Assembly: GCF_018691265.1 (NCBI RefSeq)
Contig: NW_024881313.1
Coordinates: 6,105,501-6,169,500 of the forward strand
Source: Tyto alba
Taxonomy: Eukaryota; Chordata; Aves; Strigiformes; Tytonidae
Direction of reading: 5' to 3'
DNA: 64,000 bases
The notes below the pieces were generated by a model. That model did not search any database. It was given only the letters and a program-made list of their open reading frames with translations, and had not been told where the DNA came from. Of this stretch, positions 34,671 through 47,289 are shown in pieces. The translations under genes were made by a program, and so were the position numbers. Each line of letters begins with the position of its first letter. Positions within the stretch are counted from its first letter, which is position 1.

Positions 34671-35339
34671 CAGTGATATATCTGGGGTTTATCTACTTTT
34701 GATTTGACTGCCGCAGCATTCCAACATGTCTCATACATACTGAACATGGATATTTACACATATTTGACATCTGTGGACATCACTGGCTTTCACCAGATAA
34801 CCCCAATGGAAGCACTAAGTTTAACCATTTAACCATTGCAAACACAAAATTTAAAATTCTACTAATGAGGGCATAGCATGCAAATATCTATAATACCATT
34901 TGATTCTTGAGCAGATGAGTCTTTGTGAAAAGATTTAATGATCTGCATGAAGGCTGTTAAAATCACTGTGCAGGATTTGAGCAAAACAGAACAGCTCACA
35001 GATCTGGACTCTTACACAATGATTAAAGTTTGAGGAGCAAAAGGTACCCAGGAGCTCTCTATCAAAATTTCAGATGCATTTTTTTCCTAATCACAGAAAT
35101 ATTAAAAAAAAATCACATACCTTAACACTCTCACCACCAGATTACAATGTTTAAAAGATACCTCTTCCAATGCACGCCTAGAAACATGCCAGCTCACTGC
35201 TCGCTGGAGAAGGGAACCATGCAGCTTGCTGCTAAACATCCTTCTCTGACCTGGGCTGCTCCTCCATTGCACCAGGCTGGTGTTGCATGCTGCATAGCTG
35301 GTGGAACTGGTCTAGTTCCCTGATGTGATAGTTCAGGGA

Positions 35340-36110
35340 TTTTAAAGAAATAATTCAAAACTGGAAAATGTACAAAGATATAAATAATTTCATTAACGGT
35401 TTATATGTACAGGAATCATAAATAGAATTACATTTATTAATAAAGTCATTTGGCTACATTCACAGCAATATGCAAACTCATTAAAAGCTCCAAGTCAAAT
35501 TCTAAATAGAAAGTTGAGGGTGGCTCTTCATTTAATCTAAAAGCATTTTTTTTTACCTAAGAGACTAACTGTATTGTGGGCGGTGTGCTTCTACTGCTGA
35601 ATAATTTCTGAACATCAGAGCCCTCAGCACTTCAAAAAAGGTGATCAGCACCTCAAAGAACACGGACCTAACTCTAGCAAGCAAGAGAATTTTGATCATT
35701 TAATGTTAATGAAAAACAAATTTCCAGTAAACATCAAGCATGCTAATGAAATTCATTCTAGTGGCAGTGGATTTATGCTCTATTTATTATTTTTTATTCA
35801 AGCAATTGAAATTACCTAAAGAGAAATGGAGATTCATACACAAGTTATTAGTTTGAGTTGTTAAAAAAAAAAAAAAAGAACTCCATAAATCTCTTTGAAA
35901 TTTCCTTTAACTTTAGATTCTTATCAAGGAAAGTATTTTAATGAGGAAATGAAAGCGTAACTATGTCATATCTGACGTTTAAATTGAGTTTGTTCATGAT
36001 ACTCTAATAGCAGCAGCAGAGTGCAAGCAAGGACTTTGAAACAAAGGCAATGAGCCAGCCAGTTGCTGAATAGCAGCTTATATGCAATTGAATATATAAT
36101 CATATAGAAT
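35340..36110. promoter_or_regulatory. Long AT-rich, homeodomain-motif-dense block
   Basis: Roughly 770 bases of non-repetitive AT-rich DNA contain many ATTA/TAAT words: TCATTAACGG, ACATTTATTAATAAAG, CATTTAATGTTAATG, GCTAATGAAATTCATTC, CAAGTTATTAGTTTGAG. There is no coding frame and no transposon signature. The texture resembles deeply conserved developmental enhancers. This is inference only. Confidence 0.22.
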
Positions 36111-36139
36111 ATTTTGTCCTAGCTTCCATTAATAAGAAA

Positions 36140-36183
36140 GTGTGTGTGTGTGTGTGAGTGCTTGTGTGCGTGTGCATACGTGT
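36140..36183. repeat. (TG)n microsatellite
   Basis: Eight uninterrupted GT units, then interrupted TGTG/TGCG/CATACG sequence. Confidence 0.9.
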
Positions 36184-39100
36184 ATCTTCAGCTTGAGACT
36201 GAGACTCTGGGACTTGCATCCACAGCTGAACGAGCCTGGATGTGGTTGTGGTCCCAATTCAGCTTTCATTAATATTTCTTTTTTCAAGAGTCACAGTACA
36301 CAGAGGGATCGTTTAGTTCAAGCTGCACCTATGGGGATGGCAGGAGATTGGTGGGGAGTTTGCAGCTGCCTGTGCTCCAGTGGCTGAAGAGCAGTTGCTT
36401 TGCTCCAGGCAGAAACCACGTTGCCAAACGGGCACTCATCTGAACCATACCCCGGACTCAGAGCGTGCTTTTGGCAATGTTTGCTTTAACTGTTTGTTCA
36501 GGACTTTTTACATTTGCCAAATTAAATGAGTACATTAGCTAGTGCCCCGATCATCAGCTAATAGGATATGATGTCAATGAAATAAGGTACACAACGGAAA
36601 GTGCTATTCAAAAGGGCATGTCCAGCCATGCTCTTCTCATTACCCAGAATAAAGAAATCTGAAAAACATGGCATGTTATCTCTGGGCATCGCCAGTGGTA
36701 CTTCTCATGTACGCACAGCCAGGATCAAAATAAATTACTGGAAATATCAAACCATTTACAAATACAAACACTACTAACCAGTTGGCTTACAGATCAGTCA
36801 AAGAGAAATCACAGTTTTGTTGTGATTCCAAGTCTCATGTAAAATATCGGCTGTTTCTGGCTTCAGAGTAAATATGTGCTTTTGTTATCAGGCACCTGAC
36901 ATTTGCAGGATGAATCCTGTGTGAATTTTAGAATAGAGAATGAAAGTGAAAATCCTTCTCATGTGATGAAAGGTAAACTGAGTAATTCCTGGGAAGATTA
37001 CAATTTTCTGCTCCTGAAAAGAAGCGCCAGGGTATTGTCAGGGCAACTTAATTGTCCATTTCCAGCAGATAACAAGATATGAACACTACAAAGCTCTGTT
37101 TGTGTCACTAATACAGATCACAAGTCTTTTCCATAGAATTGGGCATTGTTGAGATTATTGAGAAATGGACTCTAGTATAGGAGATAATAAAACCTCTTTG
37201 AAATATTATGTTAAAAACTTCCAGGCCTATACAACAAGATACCTGAGAGGGAAAGAAAAATTGAAATTTCCCAAGTAATTTAATTTTTAAATCAGAACTG
37301 CAATGATTACTTCAATCCTTTTGTATTCCTGCCCTGAGAGATAGAAAATGTTTCTGGGTAAACAGGTAGGGCGAGAAGTAGATCACATTTAAATCCTGTT
37401 TCAAAGATCTCATGAATTTTACCTCATGGTCACCACGTGTTTGAAACCATTGTCTGTTCTTGTCACAACAGAAGGAACAAATGATTGAAATTGCATTTCT
37501 GTGGTATGGGGAGATAAAGACCTACCGAGGAAAAATGTTAGCAGTTCCCTAATGATGTAACTCCACTGGAGTTAAGCTAGCAGAGAATGTGGTCATTTTT
37601 CTTCAGAAAAACTATACATTCCTGTAGAAAAATTTCTACCACGCACAAGACATTGTATTTTTAGGAGATAGGGGCACCCCACTTCACATCAATAAAATTA
37701 GTGTTAGAAATGGTATTTTTGTTTCTGTGGAAGTTCCATATCCAACCAGAAGAATAGTAAGTTCAACTAAACAAAATCAGACTATGCTTTGCTGCTATTT
37801 ACCAGTAAAATTAGCAATGTATTAATGCAAGACCCGTGCATAGCAAAAACTTAAGCCCAATTGACCTGAGGTTAACATTAACGTATTTAGATTGCTGTCA
37901 GTTCCCAGGATCTAAGAAAAGCCTGAGATTTAACAGGGTGGTTGGAGTAATCATAAGAGGCTGCTGTTAGAAACACTGGATTGAGCTTAAACTGTCAATC
38001 ACTTTAAAAAGTAATGTACATATATAAACAAGGTTATCAGGTGATCATGAAATGTGTTTTGTCATCAGCTAGCAAGAGCTTCAAGAGCTACAGGCTCTTG
38101 GAGTGTCAAAACTCTTGGAGTCTGGGTCAGGGGAAGGTCTTGGAAAACCCTGCAGCTTTCCCAGAGTGGACTGAAGAGAAACAACTACATTCCTGGCTGC
38201 TTTTGTGGCAAGCATTGTTAGGGTTTTTTTTTTCATCTGGAATAGTCCTTTAGAAGTGCCTATGTTAACAGAAGAGAGAGTCATGGTAGGAAATCCAGGC
38301 TGCTTCCTTCATAGGAAAAACTAATGCAGCCATGCAGCTTCACGGGGAGGGAGAGACATTACTGCTTATACAGTATCAGATATAAAGCTTCGTACAGAGA
38401 AAGTTTCTGTTCCAACTGGCTCACATGTCAATATATTAATAATGGCAAAAAATCCAAAGAAATACTAGAAAAACTATGTGGAGGAAAAAAAATGCTTGGA
38501 TTTTTTTTTGCTGAAGTATTGTACGACAAGCCTTACTATCAAACTGTTCCCTCTTAATTTGAGTGGGAGGGAAGAAAACCTGACATAATCTGGGACAATG
38601 GCAGGGCCCGTAATTCCTCCATAACACTGGTCCTCCATCAGCTGGATACAAAATAAGATGCCCCGAGGTATTTCAGTGGGTCTGGGTTAATCAGTACGGC
38701 GGGAGAGACAGATCAGGAGACCGACTCCCTTCTATAGCACTGTCCTCAGCCGACCCCAGGGATTTCCAACTGGAAATCAGAGCTATGGCTAATGCTGCTT
38801 GACACAGAATTAACTCTCCCAGGGCCTCCTCTTTGCTTCTGCAGAGCTGCCATGGAAAAAAAATATCTGAGCTGGATTCTGTGTTCCCCATAGGGTCGTG
38901 CTGTGAGGAAGGCTAGAAAGACGGAGGAGAAGCATGAAAGGGGGATCCTTTAAAAGATCCATCTTGCAGCCCCATAGGGTACAGTTGGAGGGAGAGTCCA
39001 TAGTTTAAACTTGTATAAATATCATATATCTCCCATATCTCACCCACAGGAGTAGCAATGGTCTGCAGCAAAAAGCAGCAGGAGTTCTGTATCATCTTTC

Positions 39101-41929
39101 ATGGTGGTGTATTTGGATAGGAACTAGAAAATAAACGTTGAGCTTCATCACCTTTTCAGACTTCAAACATATATATATAGCAGTGCTTTCTCTCTCTCAT
39201 AATTGCAAGCCGAAGAAAGTGCTTTATCTGTTATAACCAATTTAGCACCACTCAAGAGCGTAACAATGATTTCCTCCTCAATCATTTTATCATCTTACTT
39301 TTTAGGTGCAAGTCATTATTTCGTAGATTTGCTAATTTAACATGCACATATCTCCAGTGGAGAATGCTAACAGGAACTTTTACATCTAGAAAAATGCGAA
39401 GGTGCTCCAAACTCTGCACCAAGAGGTGAGAGAGGCAGCCATGGCGTGGAGCCAGGGGGATTTCCTCGGATCCCCTCTGCAGCACCACCTAACCCCAGGT
39501 CCCTCCCAGGGAGGCAGGGCCCCCGTCACACAACCCAACCCACCCTCCCCGGCTCCCCCGGCACGAGGGCATCCTCCCAGGCAAAACCAGCTGGTTCCAC
39601 GGTGTCTGTCACCAAGGAGAGAGAAGGCAGACAGGCGTTTCTTGAGGTCGGGCGGGTAATACAGAATTTCGGACCAGAAAAATGAGACCTTCCCAGAACC
39701 TGGGTGAGATGAGAGGTGTCAAGGAACCGCAGGCAGAAGAGCGCTTAGCTGGATGTTTTCTCCCTTTCGCAGAGATGGATGTTTTCTGCCCTGTGAACAA
39801 GCCGACAGCTGTTTACCAGGAACTCGGTACAGTGCTGGATCTCCAGTTAACCAGAGCATGTCAACCTCAGATCAGCCCAGAGCTGCCTCAGCAGTGAGAA
39901 GGGGTTAACCTTCACCCATGGAGCCCCGGTTTGCATTTGTTAACATTTTCAATCAGTAACATAACAGCACAAATTCTTCTGCTGACGCAGACTGAGGAAC
40001 TTCCGAGGGATGTGGAGCAAATCATGGGTTAGACATTGCCCTGGAAACACCCCTGGAGCTCCCTTCATATGCTGCATTTTTTCCCCTTCCTGAAAAAGAG
40101 GTTTCTGCAAGCCATGCAAACAAGTGAATTCAGTGTGTGATTCCAGAGCAGTGTGCAGCTCTTCTCTTGCCGCATACACAGACACTGTTTTTAGTGCACA
40201 TCATCACAGAGTGATTAATGACAACATGGCATTTACTCCAGGGAACACAGCCAGCTTAAACATGAAAACCCACATTGAGTCAGATGGACAGACAGGCATA
40301 TAAACTTTATTTATTTTGTCATCCAACTAAGCAAACTGTAAAAATAAGAATACAAAAATCTGCTCTGATGGCTGCTTTACTCAGGGATAAAGTGATTTAA
40401 CAGAATTACTAACCATGCTTTTTTCTGAATAGGGTTACATATGCTAGCCTGTTACTGCCGCTGTAGCTAAGCTGCCCTCGGCACAGCACCAGATGCAAGA
40501 GAGAGAAAAGAGAGAGGGACTTTCCACTGCCTCTTTATTCCTTTATTTTGGTGTCCTCCAGGGATACCATAAAGATACCAGCCTCAGGAATGACCTCATT
40601 GTGGTCAAACCTAAGGGGCTGTTGTAACAGCAAGGGGTCACTGACCTGTAGTAGCATTTACATCGCGCTGCCTCCTCCTCGCCCGGCTGCTCCGTGGCGA
40701 GAGCTGTCACCCGGGGTCCTGCCGGGATGGAAAGGCTCCTCGGGAGGCCAGTTAAGCTGCTTTATGGCCCTTTCTGTTACGCTGGAGTTGCAGAAGTGCT
40801 ATATATATTGTGAGACTAACGTTCTGGTCTGATATTTGTATTCCGTATATATTTCATCTTTCATAGCCATCGGAGACTCTATCAGATGACAAACTGGCTC
40901 TCCAGATATTAAAGGTTTAGTGCCACTGATACAAATATATGAAATAGGACAAAGCTTTGTGCTATAAATATGAAACGCAGAGTGAAATTGAATTAGATTA
41001 TTTTAACATCTTAGATTTAAATGGCCCTTTTCCCTTAATTTTTCTGATTTTATCTTAAATCTTTCAAGGTCAGTGGCTCTCTGGGGTACTTTTGTGTTAT
41101 CTGATATGCCCTTTCCTGATTTTCTCAATGGTGTTCCTCAAAAGCATTTTCTCCTTACCTCTTTGTCTTCTTTAATACAGGAATTTTTTTCCTGTAATTG
41201 TTTCAAGAAAATCAGATAAATCTCTTTTAAAAAGTGATGCTTTTTTAAGAGAAAGATTGCTTTCTGTCAGAATCATTCCACATAGCATGGCATTATAATT
41301 CAGTTTTGCTAGCCAGCTACAAAAAGACGTATTTGTGAATAGGGTTGAAAGGACAAGAAAATAGAAACCAGAAGTCTAATGCCATTCAAACATACTACAC
41401 TATGTAACATTTTTGTGATCATTTTCCCCTATTCTGTTGGACTAGATGGGAGTTTCAGAGGCTATAAATATATATATATATATATATAAAATATACAAAT
41501 ATTTATATATTTAATATATAAATCTTAGTTAAAGTCTTTTTGATTGAACATAAAAATCCCCCGTTTACTTAGTTTACATGAGTTTACATGAGCATATCAA
41601 AGGAAGCAACACATACAACATACTCATTTCATGCTGAGAGGAAGGGGGGATCCTTCATTTTCATCACCAGGGATACTTTTATATAGCTGTCCATTCATGA
41701 CTGAATTTTAAAATATCAGACATGCAAGGGAGTCAAAGGCAAATATAAAACCCCTTACATGATTCAGGTATGCCCTTGTCATGATGCATGCAAGTGTCTG
41801 TCTATCTCAGATAATTTTTTTGGTTTGATGTTTTAAATCAAGACCATGTAGAGAAATAAGACTAATAAAATTATCACACTGTGCTACATTACTTTACACA
41901 AACACTGCCATGATTTTATTAATGAACCC
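36184..41929. other. Gene-free stretch
   Basis: No supported gene. Non-repetitive AT-rich DNA (36480-36720 and 40830-41060 look enhancer-like) alternates with small GC-rich patches. One patch at 39430-39720 is C-rich and includes a short CpG cluster; another lies at 40660-40760. ORFs there are short and unrecognised. A TA repeat lies at 41468-41523, and an exact 10-base tandem repeat (AGTTTACATG twice) at 41571-41590. Confidence 0.45.
41468..41523. repeat. (AT)n microsatellite and flanking TA-rich sequence
   Basis: About ten AT units to 41488, then imperfect ATATTTATATATTTAATATA. An easily melted, length-variable site. Confidence 0.9.
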
Positions 41930-42250
41930 AAGATAATAGGAGACAATACTGAACTCTTTTAAAATAGAAACCCCACTTTCTGTGCAAATTACGATATTAT
42001 CAGGAAGCTGAATTTCTCACTAATACGTTACAGACTTCTCAGCTATTTGCATGCAGCAAGGGTATTAGAATGATAGTATTTTAAAAATAGACTCACATAA
42101 CATTTTTTAGTGCAATCAACCATGGATGAGGCCCATCTGTCATATCTAGTCTGTATGACTAATCGTTAGTGGTCTCTAATTGAAATTTAGATTTATTAAA
42201 TAAACAGAGGTGCCATTATAAATGCACTAATTCAATATGTGGAGGAGGGA
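41930..42250. promoter_or_regulatory. Candidate enhancer with perfect POU octamer
   Basis: ATTTGCAT at 42045-42052 is the exact octamer bound by POU/OCT factors. Nearby are CACTAATACG, GACTAATCG, CTCTAATTGAAATT and GCACTAATTC homeodomain-type words. No coding or repeat signature. The combination suggests a developmental enhancer, but only by motif content. Confidence 0.25.
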
Positions 42251-42639
42251 GGGCAGGATATGAAACTGGGCAGTAGCTTCTGAGCATTGTTTATGTTTAT
42301 ATATATTCAGATTAATATGTTCCCAGCTACTACTGGGTCAATCTCTCTGCAAGGCATGTCAAAGCAGTCTGGTAGATGTCTAAATCATGGCAAATGTTCT
42401 CCTCATTCTTTCCACACTTCAGAGAGGGTTGTAAGTGGAAGATAGGCTCACATGTTTCGGAGGCTTGTATCTTCTAGGAGATCCTAGGAAAAAGAGGATT
42501 CCTTGTTATCGTTGTAAAATATGGTAAGCTCCAAAAGGTGACCTGTGGTTTTCTATATACACCATAACAGTGGCCAAGGCCAGCAGAGTGTCAAAGAATC
42601 TGTATGCAGACAGCGGTCAGATCTGGTTTATAGACCTAG

Positions 42640-42705
42640 GATGGAATCTTCGCCAGACTGTGGGCAAAACTCCCACTAACTTCAAAAGAGTCAGGATTTC
42701 ACTCC
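42640..42705 (-). repeat. Old amniote repeat cassette, reverse copy
   Basis: GCAAAACTCCCACTAACTTC and AAGAGTCAGGATTTCACTCC reproduce, in the opposite orientation, the CAATGGGAGTTTTGC cassette seen at 34620, including the GCAGGATTTCACCC-type flank common in these elements. Confidence 0.5.
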
Positions 42706-43452
42706 TTGGAAGTGAAATGCATTTATGTGATGTGCTAAGCAGCCTCAGCTACCACCAGGTAAGTTCATTGAGATAGGATGTTGCTCAACTCCTGCAAAAT
42801 TGAGTTTTTCATCCCTAGAAAGCAAAGCAACATCTTCATGCTCTATGAGAAAGTGTTTTCAGAATGACTCTATTGCTAATTTTTCTTCAGTGGAATAAAT
42901 AACCACTGAACATACACAGATGTCATCACCAGATGCAATTTCTCAGTTGGTGTCACTGTAGAAGCTAGAAGCAGAAAAAATCACCAGTGAGTTCCGCAAT
43001 GCTTTATTTTTGCATTATGTTGTCACTTATTTTAGCAACTCCATATTTTCTACACTAATCTGGTTTATTATGGAGGTGTTTTATCTTTTTGTTTGGAAAA
43101 TAAGGCTAAGCACCAGATTTAATCCCAGGGATATAAGATCATGCCTTCTGTAAGAGCCTGTAATTCTTTAATGACTGCAGCATCGGCATGCCGGGTATGT
43201 GCATGGACAAGAAGTGGGGGATATTTTTTAACAGCTAGTAGCTTGATCCTGCAGCCTCCTGAGCAGCTTTAAATTGCAAGCACTATCCTAAGAACTGAGG
43301 GCACTCGGTGCCCTGCAGGGACTGCCAAGGATTTCACAGAACTGGCACTTTCAAAAGAGTGTAGCTCTGTGTGTTTTCAGAGATGAATTTTGGGACTTCA
43401 GCCACACAGAGGTTTTTTCCTGATTTTTTTCTTGTTGCTTTGAAAGAGCTGC

Positions 43453-43477
43453 TTTTTTTTTTTTTTTTTTTTTTTTT
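43453..43477. repeat. Poly-T run (25 nt)
   Basis: Uninterrupted T25 on +. No retroposed body is recognised next to it. Confidence 0.9.
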
Positions 43478-45979
43478 CCCTCATAAGAACTAACCCAATC
43501 CACTCCAAGTAAAAAATGCTCATTTAAATAGATAACTACTTACAGCAGATGTACCAGAGAGCAGCATCAGAAAAAGGCTGGAAATGCTAAGGCTATTAAC
43601 ATAAGAGTTAAAATCAGACACTGCTCTTGGATTTGGTAGGGCCTCCAAAACCATTTTATGACCAGAAAGGTCTCCCTTTTGCATAGGTGTGTCACTTCTG
43701 CTTCTCAGCTCTGCCTTGGTGCTGTTTATATTGGCCGTGGCAGAGCTTCTTTCCAGAGCACACTTGCAATTAGGGTAGGAAATTTTGTGGGGCCGCTAGG
43801 AGACTGCAAGCAGTTCTCACACAGAAATAAGCAAGACTAAGGGCAATGTTTTGGAGAAAAAAATAGCATATGAATACGGTTGTCGTGGTTGCTCAGCTGA
43901 GAGGAATGAGGAGCTACTGTGGTAAGAGAAGTCAGATCCTATCTTTGCCTAAAACATTAATGTCCCAATTCTGACTGCTAAACATAGAGCAGGATCCACA
44001 GTCATTTCATTACCCATAACTATAATGATCATGCCTGTATGGTTGCAACTTAAAAGGATATTTTTGTATTTTACTAAACATTCCCACCATTGATGAGAGA
44101 CATTTTTCTTTAATTGTGAGCGACATTGTCCTTGAAGCTCAGTTATTGTACTGGGTGAACTGATAGGTAAATCCTGTGGTCGTTACCACCTAAGCACAGA
44201 ACTAGAGAAGGAAAGATCAGTACAGGCTTTTGGTGAAGAGGAAGCACATCAAACTCATGCTATTCAAGGCTGCAACAACTGTTTGATTTATGGTCTAGCA
44301 GGCATTTCCCCCACTTTACAACATGCAGCTTTCCTTTTAGTGCAGAGCTGGTACGAGGCATTGCTCTGACCCAGGATTGCTGGGCTGTTGCATTGGTTAT
44401 TCTGGCTGGAAGAGAGAAGATCTCCGGTTTTGGGTAATCTTCTGTACATCCTTTTCTGCCTACTTTGTGTTGGCTTCCTATTTTATACACAGTTATGCTT
44501 TTTCTTCGTAAGCCAGTGTCAAAAATGTTAGCAGGCTTGGTCTGGTCTTCATTATTCTTTTGTCCCTTTTCCAAAGAACAATTTTCTCTCCTTGGCTCTT
44601 TATCACTTTTATGGTGACTTGCTCCTATTTTGAATCCTAGGATTTTGGTTATTTTATGTTGGCAATCACTTCTTGTGACTTGTTGTAAATTACAAATTAT
44701 AAAACCAACCTAATATTTCAGAAAAGTGTGTGGGATGAACAGAGGGAAAGAAGGATTTTGCGTGTCTTTGTTTTAAAAACTCAGCCTCCTGCCTGCTTTT
44801 AATGTCTCACTGTTCCATAAGGCTCTGCCTCCCTAAACCCAAGGAGTGCTATTTTAAAAACACTTCCAAGTTACTCAGGAGCAAAACTTAAGGTACTTGA
44901 GAAACTTGAGCTGCTAATTTACAACAGTGTTTGAAAATGTTACTGCCAGCCTCAAAGATCCCACTACTCTAGCTGCTGTCCTGGTGCCAGCTCATGCGAT
45001 CTCCCACAGCTGGTGAGTGCTAATGCCTTTCGTTTCGCTGAGCTTCGTGCCACAAAATCCGTCCTCCTCTGCCTGCTGTCTCTGTAGGATCCATTCCCTC
45101 TCACCGATCCGCAAGTGGAGGCCAAACTCATCTTCCAAATTTTGCAGACTAAATGCTCAGCTATGTTAACTGACATCACACTGCTGACTCAAAATCATAC
45201 AAGACAGAAAAAAAGTATAATACTTTAGATCTAACGGTCATGCAATATGGATACAGTGCTCAGGGCTGGGAAAAATCTTTTGCCTTGTGCCTCAGTCCCT
45301 GAAATGTAACTGAGATCTGTTGCATCAATAAGCCATGAATGAACTCTCTGATACTTTTTTGTAGCTATTTTAAGTCCTTTTTCCCAAAAGCCCAAGCCTG
45401 GTTTTCTCTGCCCAAGCCACCTGCTGGGAAGTTGTGTGCCCTGCAGCTTGTCGGCTTAGCAGCCTGTCAATCAGTGTTCACTGTCATAGGACATCAACAT
45501 CTTGAGATCTGGTAAATAAAAAGTAGGTCAAGCCCATAATGTTTTCCACTGAGTGAAAATACATAAATGTTGCCACTGTGATTAGACTCTCTCTTTTCTC
45601 TGCTTGTCTTAGGACTTTATTGCTTACATACAAGCTTATCAAAACCATAACTCATTCAGTTTTGCACCTATGCCTCCTAGTTTTTATCCAATTATTTCAG
45701 CTCTCTGGTTTTGTAAACTTTTATTTCTTGGGCTGTGCCCCTTCCCATCAGGAAATGTCTTCTGGGGTCATTTTTGAAAGCAATGCACTATGATTTAGCC
45801 TCATGCCTGCCATTAATGTCAGTAGGAATCAGGCTGCTGAACCTCTGAACACTGTCTTTAAAATGTAATCCCATACTATTTGAGTTCTCACTGCATTTGC
45901 AAACATTTCTTTATAAGATGTCTCACATCAAACACATATATGCTGGTGGACTAGCCAATGAAAATGCACTTTTTTTCTC
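43478..45979. other. No gene seen
   Basis: Moderate-GC to AT-rich sequence with unremarkable short ORFs, the longest 44260-44574 on minus (104 codons, unrecognised, no splice context). Confidence 0.45.
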
Positions 45980-46590
45980 CTTTCTTAATTGAACTGGCAG
46001 AGGAGATGAATGAACGCCCGAGAGGAATGCAAATAAAAGGGTCAGGGTCAGACAAAGAAGGTTAATGCTTTCTGCAGAATCTCATCACAGGACTTGGTAA
46101 TGCTACGGCACAACTGTGGAGGAGATTACGCAGCTTGGTCGGCAGCGTACATAGGACAACAACATCAGCACTGAGCTAATTAAGTGAACACAAATTACAA
46201 CAGCTTTCAGGATCAACAATTCTCCTTGTAGCACATGTTTAAAACTGATTTTAGATGTTACCAGAATGAGCAGCTCCATATAAAATAAAGCGCAAGATGT
46301 TTACAGAACTGCCTACTATTTCCTTACATCTCTCCTCCATCAGTCTACACAGAGTTTGCATGTGAAAATTTACATAAAGCATTCAATCGTCCTTACTAAT
46401 GTTTCTGTAATGATCAGCCTGCCCAGACATCCCGTCCTTCTGCCAGGATAAAATACTGAATCAGAGAAGTGTTTTAAAAGCTTTACGTGGCATTTGCCAA
46501 CATCCCAATAATCAGCTCTGTAACTGTGCATTTTATTAAAATACCACATGTTTATTTGAGCTGCTGGAGTCATTCTGCTTAATTAACAGA
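45980..46590. promoter_or_regulatory. Candidate enhancer: POU octamer, GGGTCA direct repeat, TAATTA sites
   Basis: ATGCAAAT (perfect POU octamer) lies at 46027-46034. Two directly abutting GGGTCA half-sites lie at 46039-46044 and 46045-46050, a DR0 arrangement; DR0 of AGGTCA is the known GCNF/NR6A1 site type. TAATTA is at 46177-46182 and TTAATTAA at 46579-46586. The 600 bases are non-repetitive, with no coding frame and little homopolymer, unlike the flanking repeat-rich DNA. The spacing of octamer and DR0 is only 4 bases. Function is inferred. Confidence 0.33.
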
Positions 46591-47289
46591 AGAGAGGAAG
46601 GCAAGGCCCTGCCTGGAATATACACGCCCAGACCCGAATCTTGTAAATTCCTGTGTACCTGCTTAATTTTATGTACCTGAATAACCCCTCAGGGGCCAAA
46701 TCTACCCAGCTGTGTCCTTATGGAGGGGCACGCCACTGACAGATTCACACTGAAGTACCTGAAGGCTCTTGGAAGACTTGGGATGCACTCGGCTCTGCTT
46801 GTATTTCTGCAGCTTTTGCCATGCTGGCACAAACGTGTGCCCTGCCGCAGCACCTGCAGTCACGGGAGGTACACACGATGCTCGGGCAAAGCCAGGGAAG
46901 GAAATTAAGGTCAGTAGGATCATTCAGACAGGAAAGCCTATTCAGGGAGCCACAGCCTCTGTGCGGAGACAGCATTCAGCAGAAAGTGGGAGGGCTTCAT
47001 GAGGAGCCTTGATCAGCAATTAGGAAGTGCTGTGGAGGACCAGATGGTTGTGGTCCATGTGGATAGCAGCAGTGAAGGAAAGGCAAGGCAAGGAGAGGGG
47101 AGAGTGGGAGAGAGGTGATGCAAGGTGCTAGAGGTGGAGCCGAAGCTCTGAGGTGCTGGCAACCAGTATTTCTACAGTAGCTGTCTCTGAAATGCTGCTG
47201 TTACCCATGCGCTAGTAGGGAAAGAGAGGCAAAAAGGCAGAACATTTCATGCTTGGGTAAGAAATAAGATAAAGGAATAAGCATGTCTA

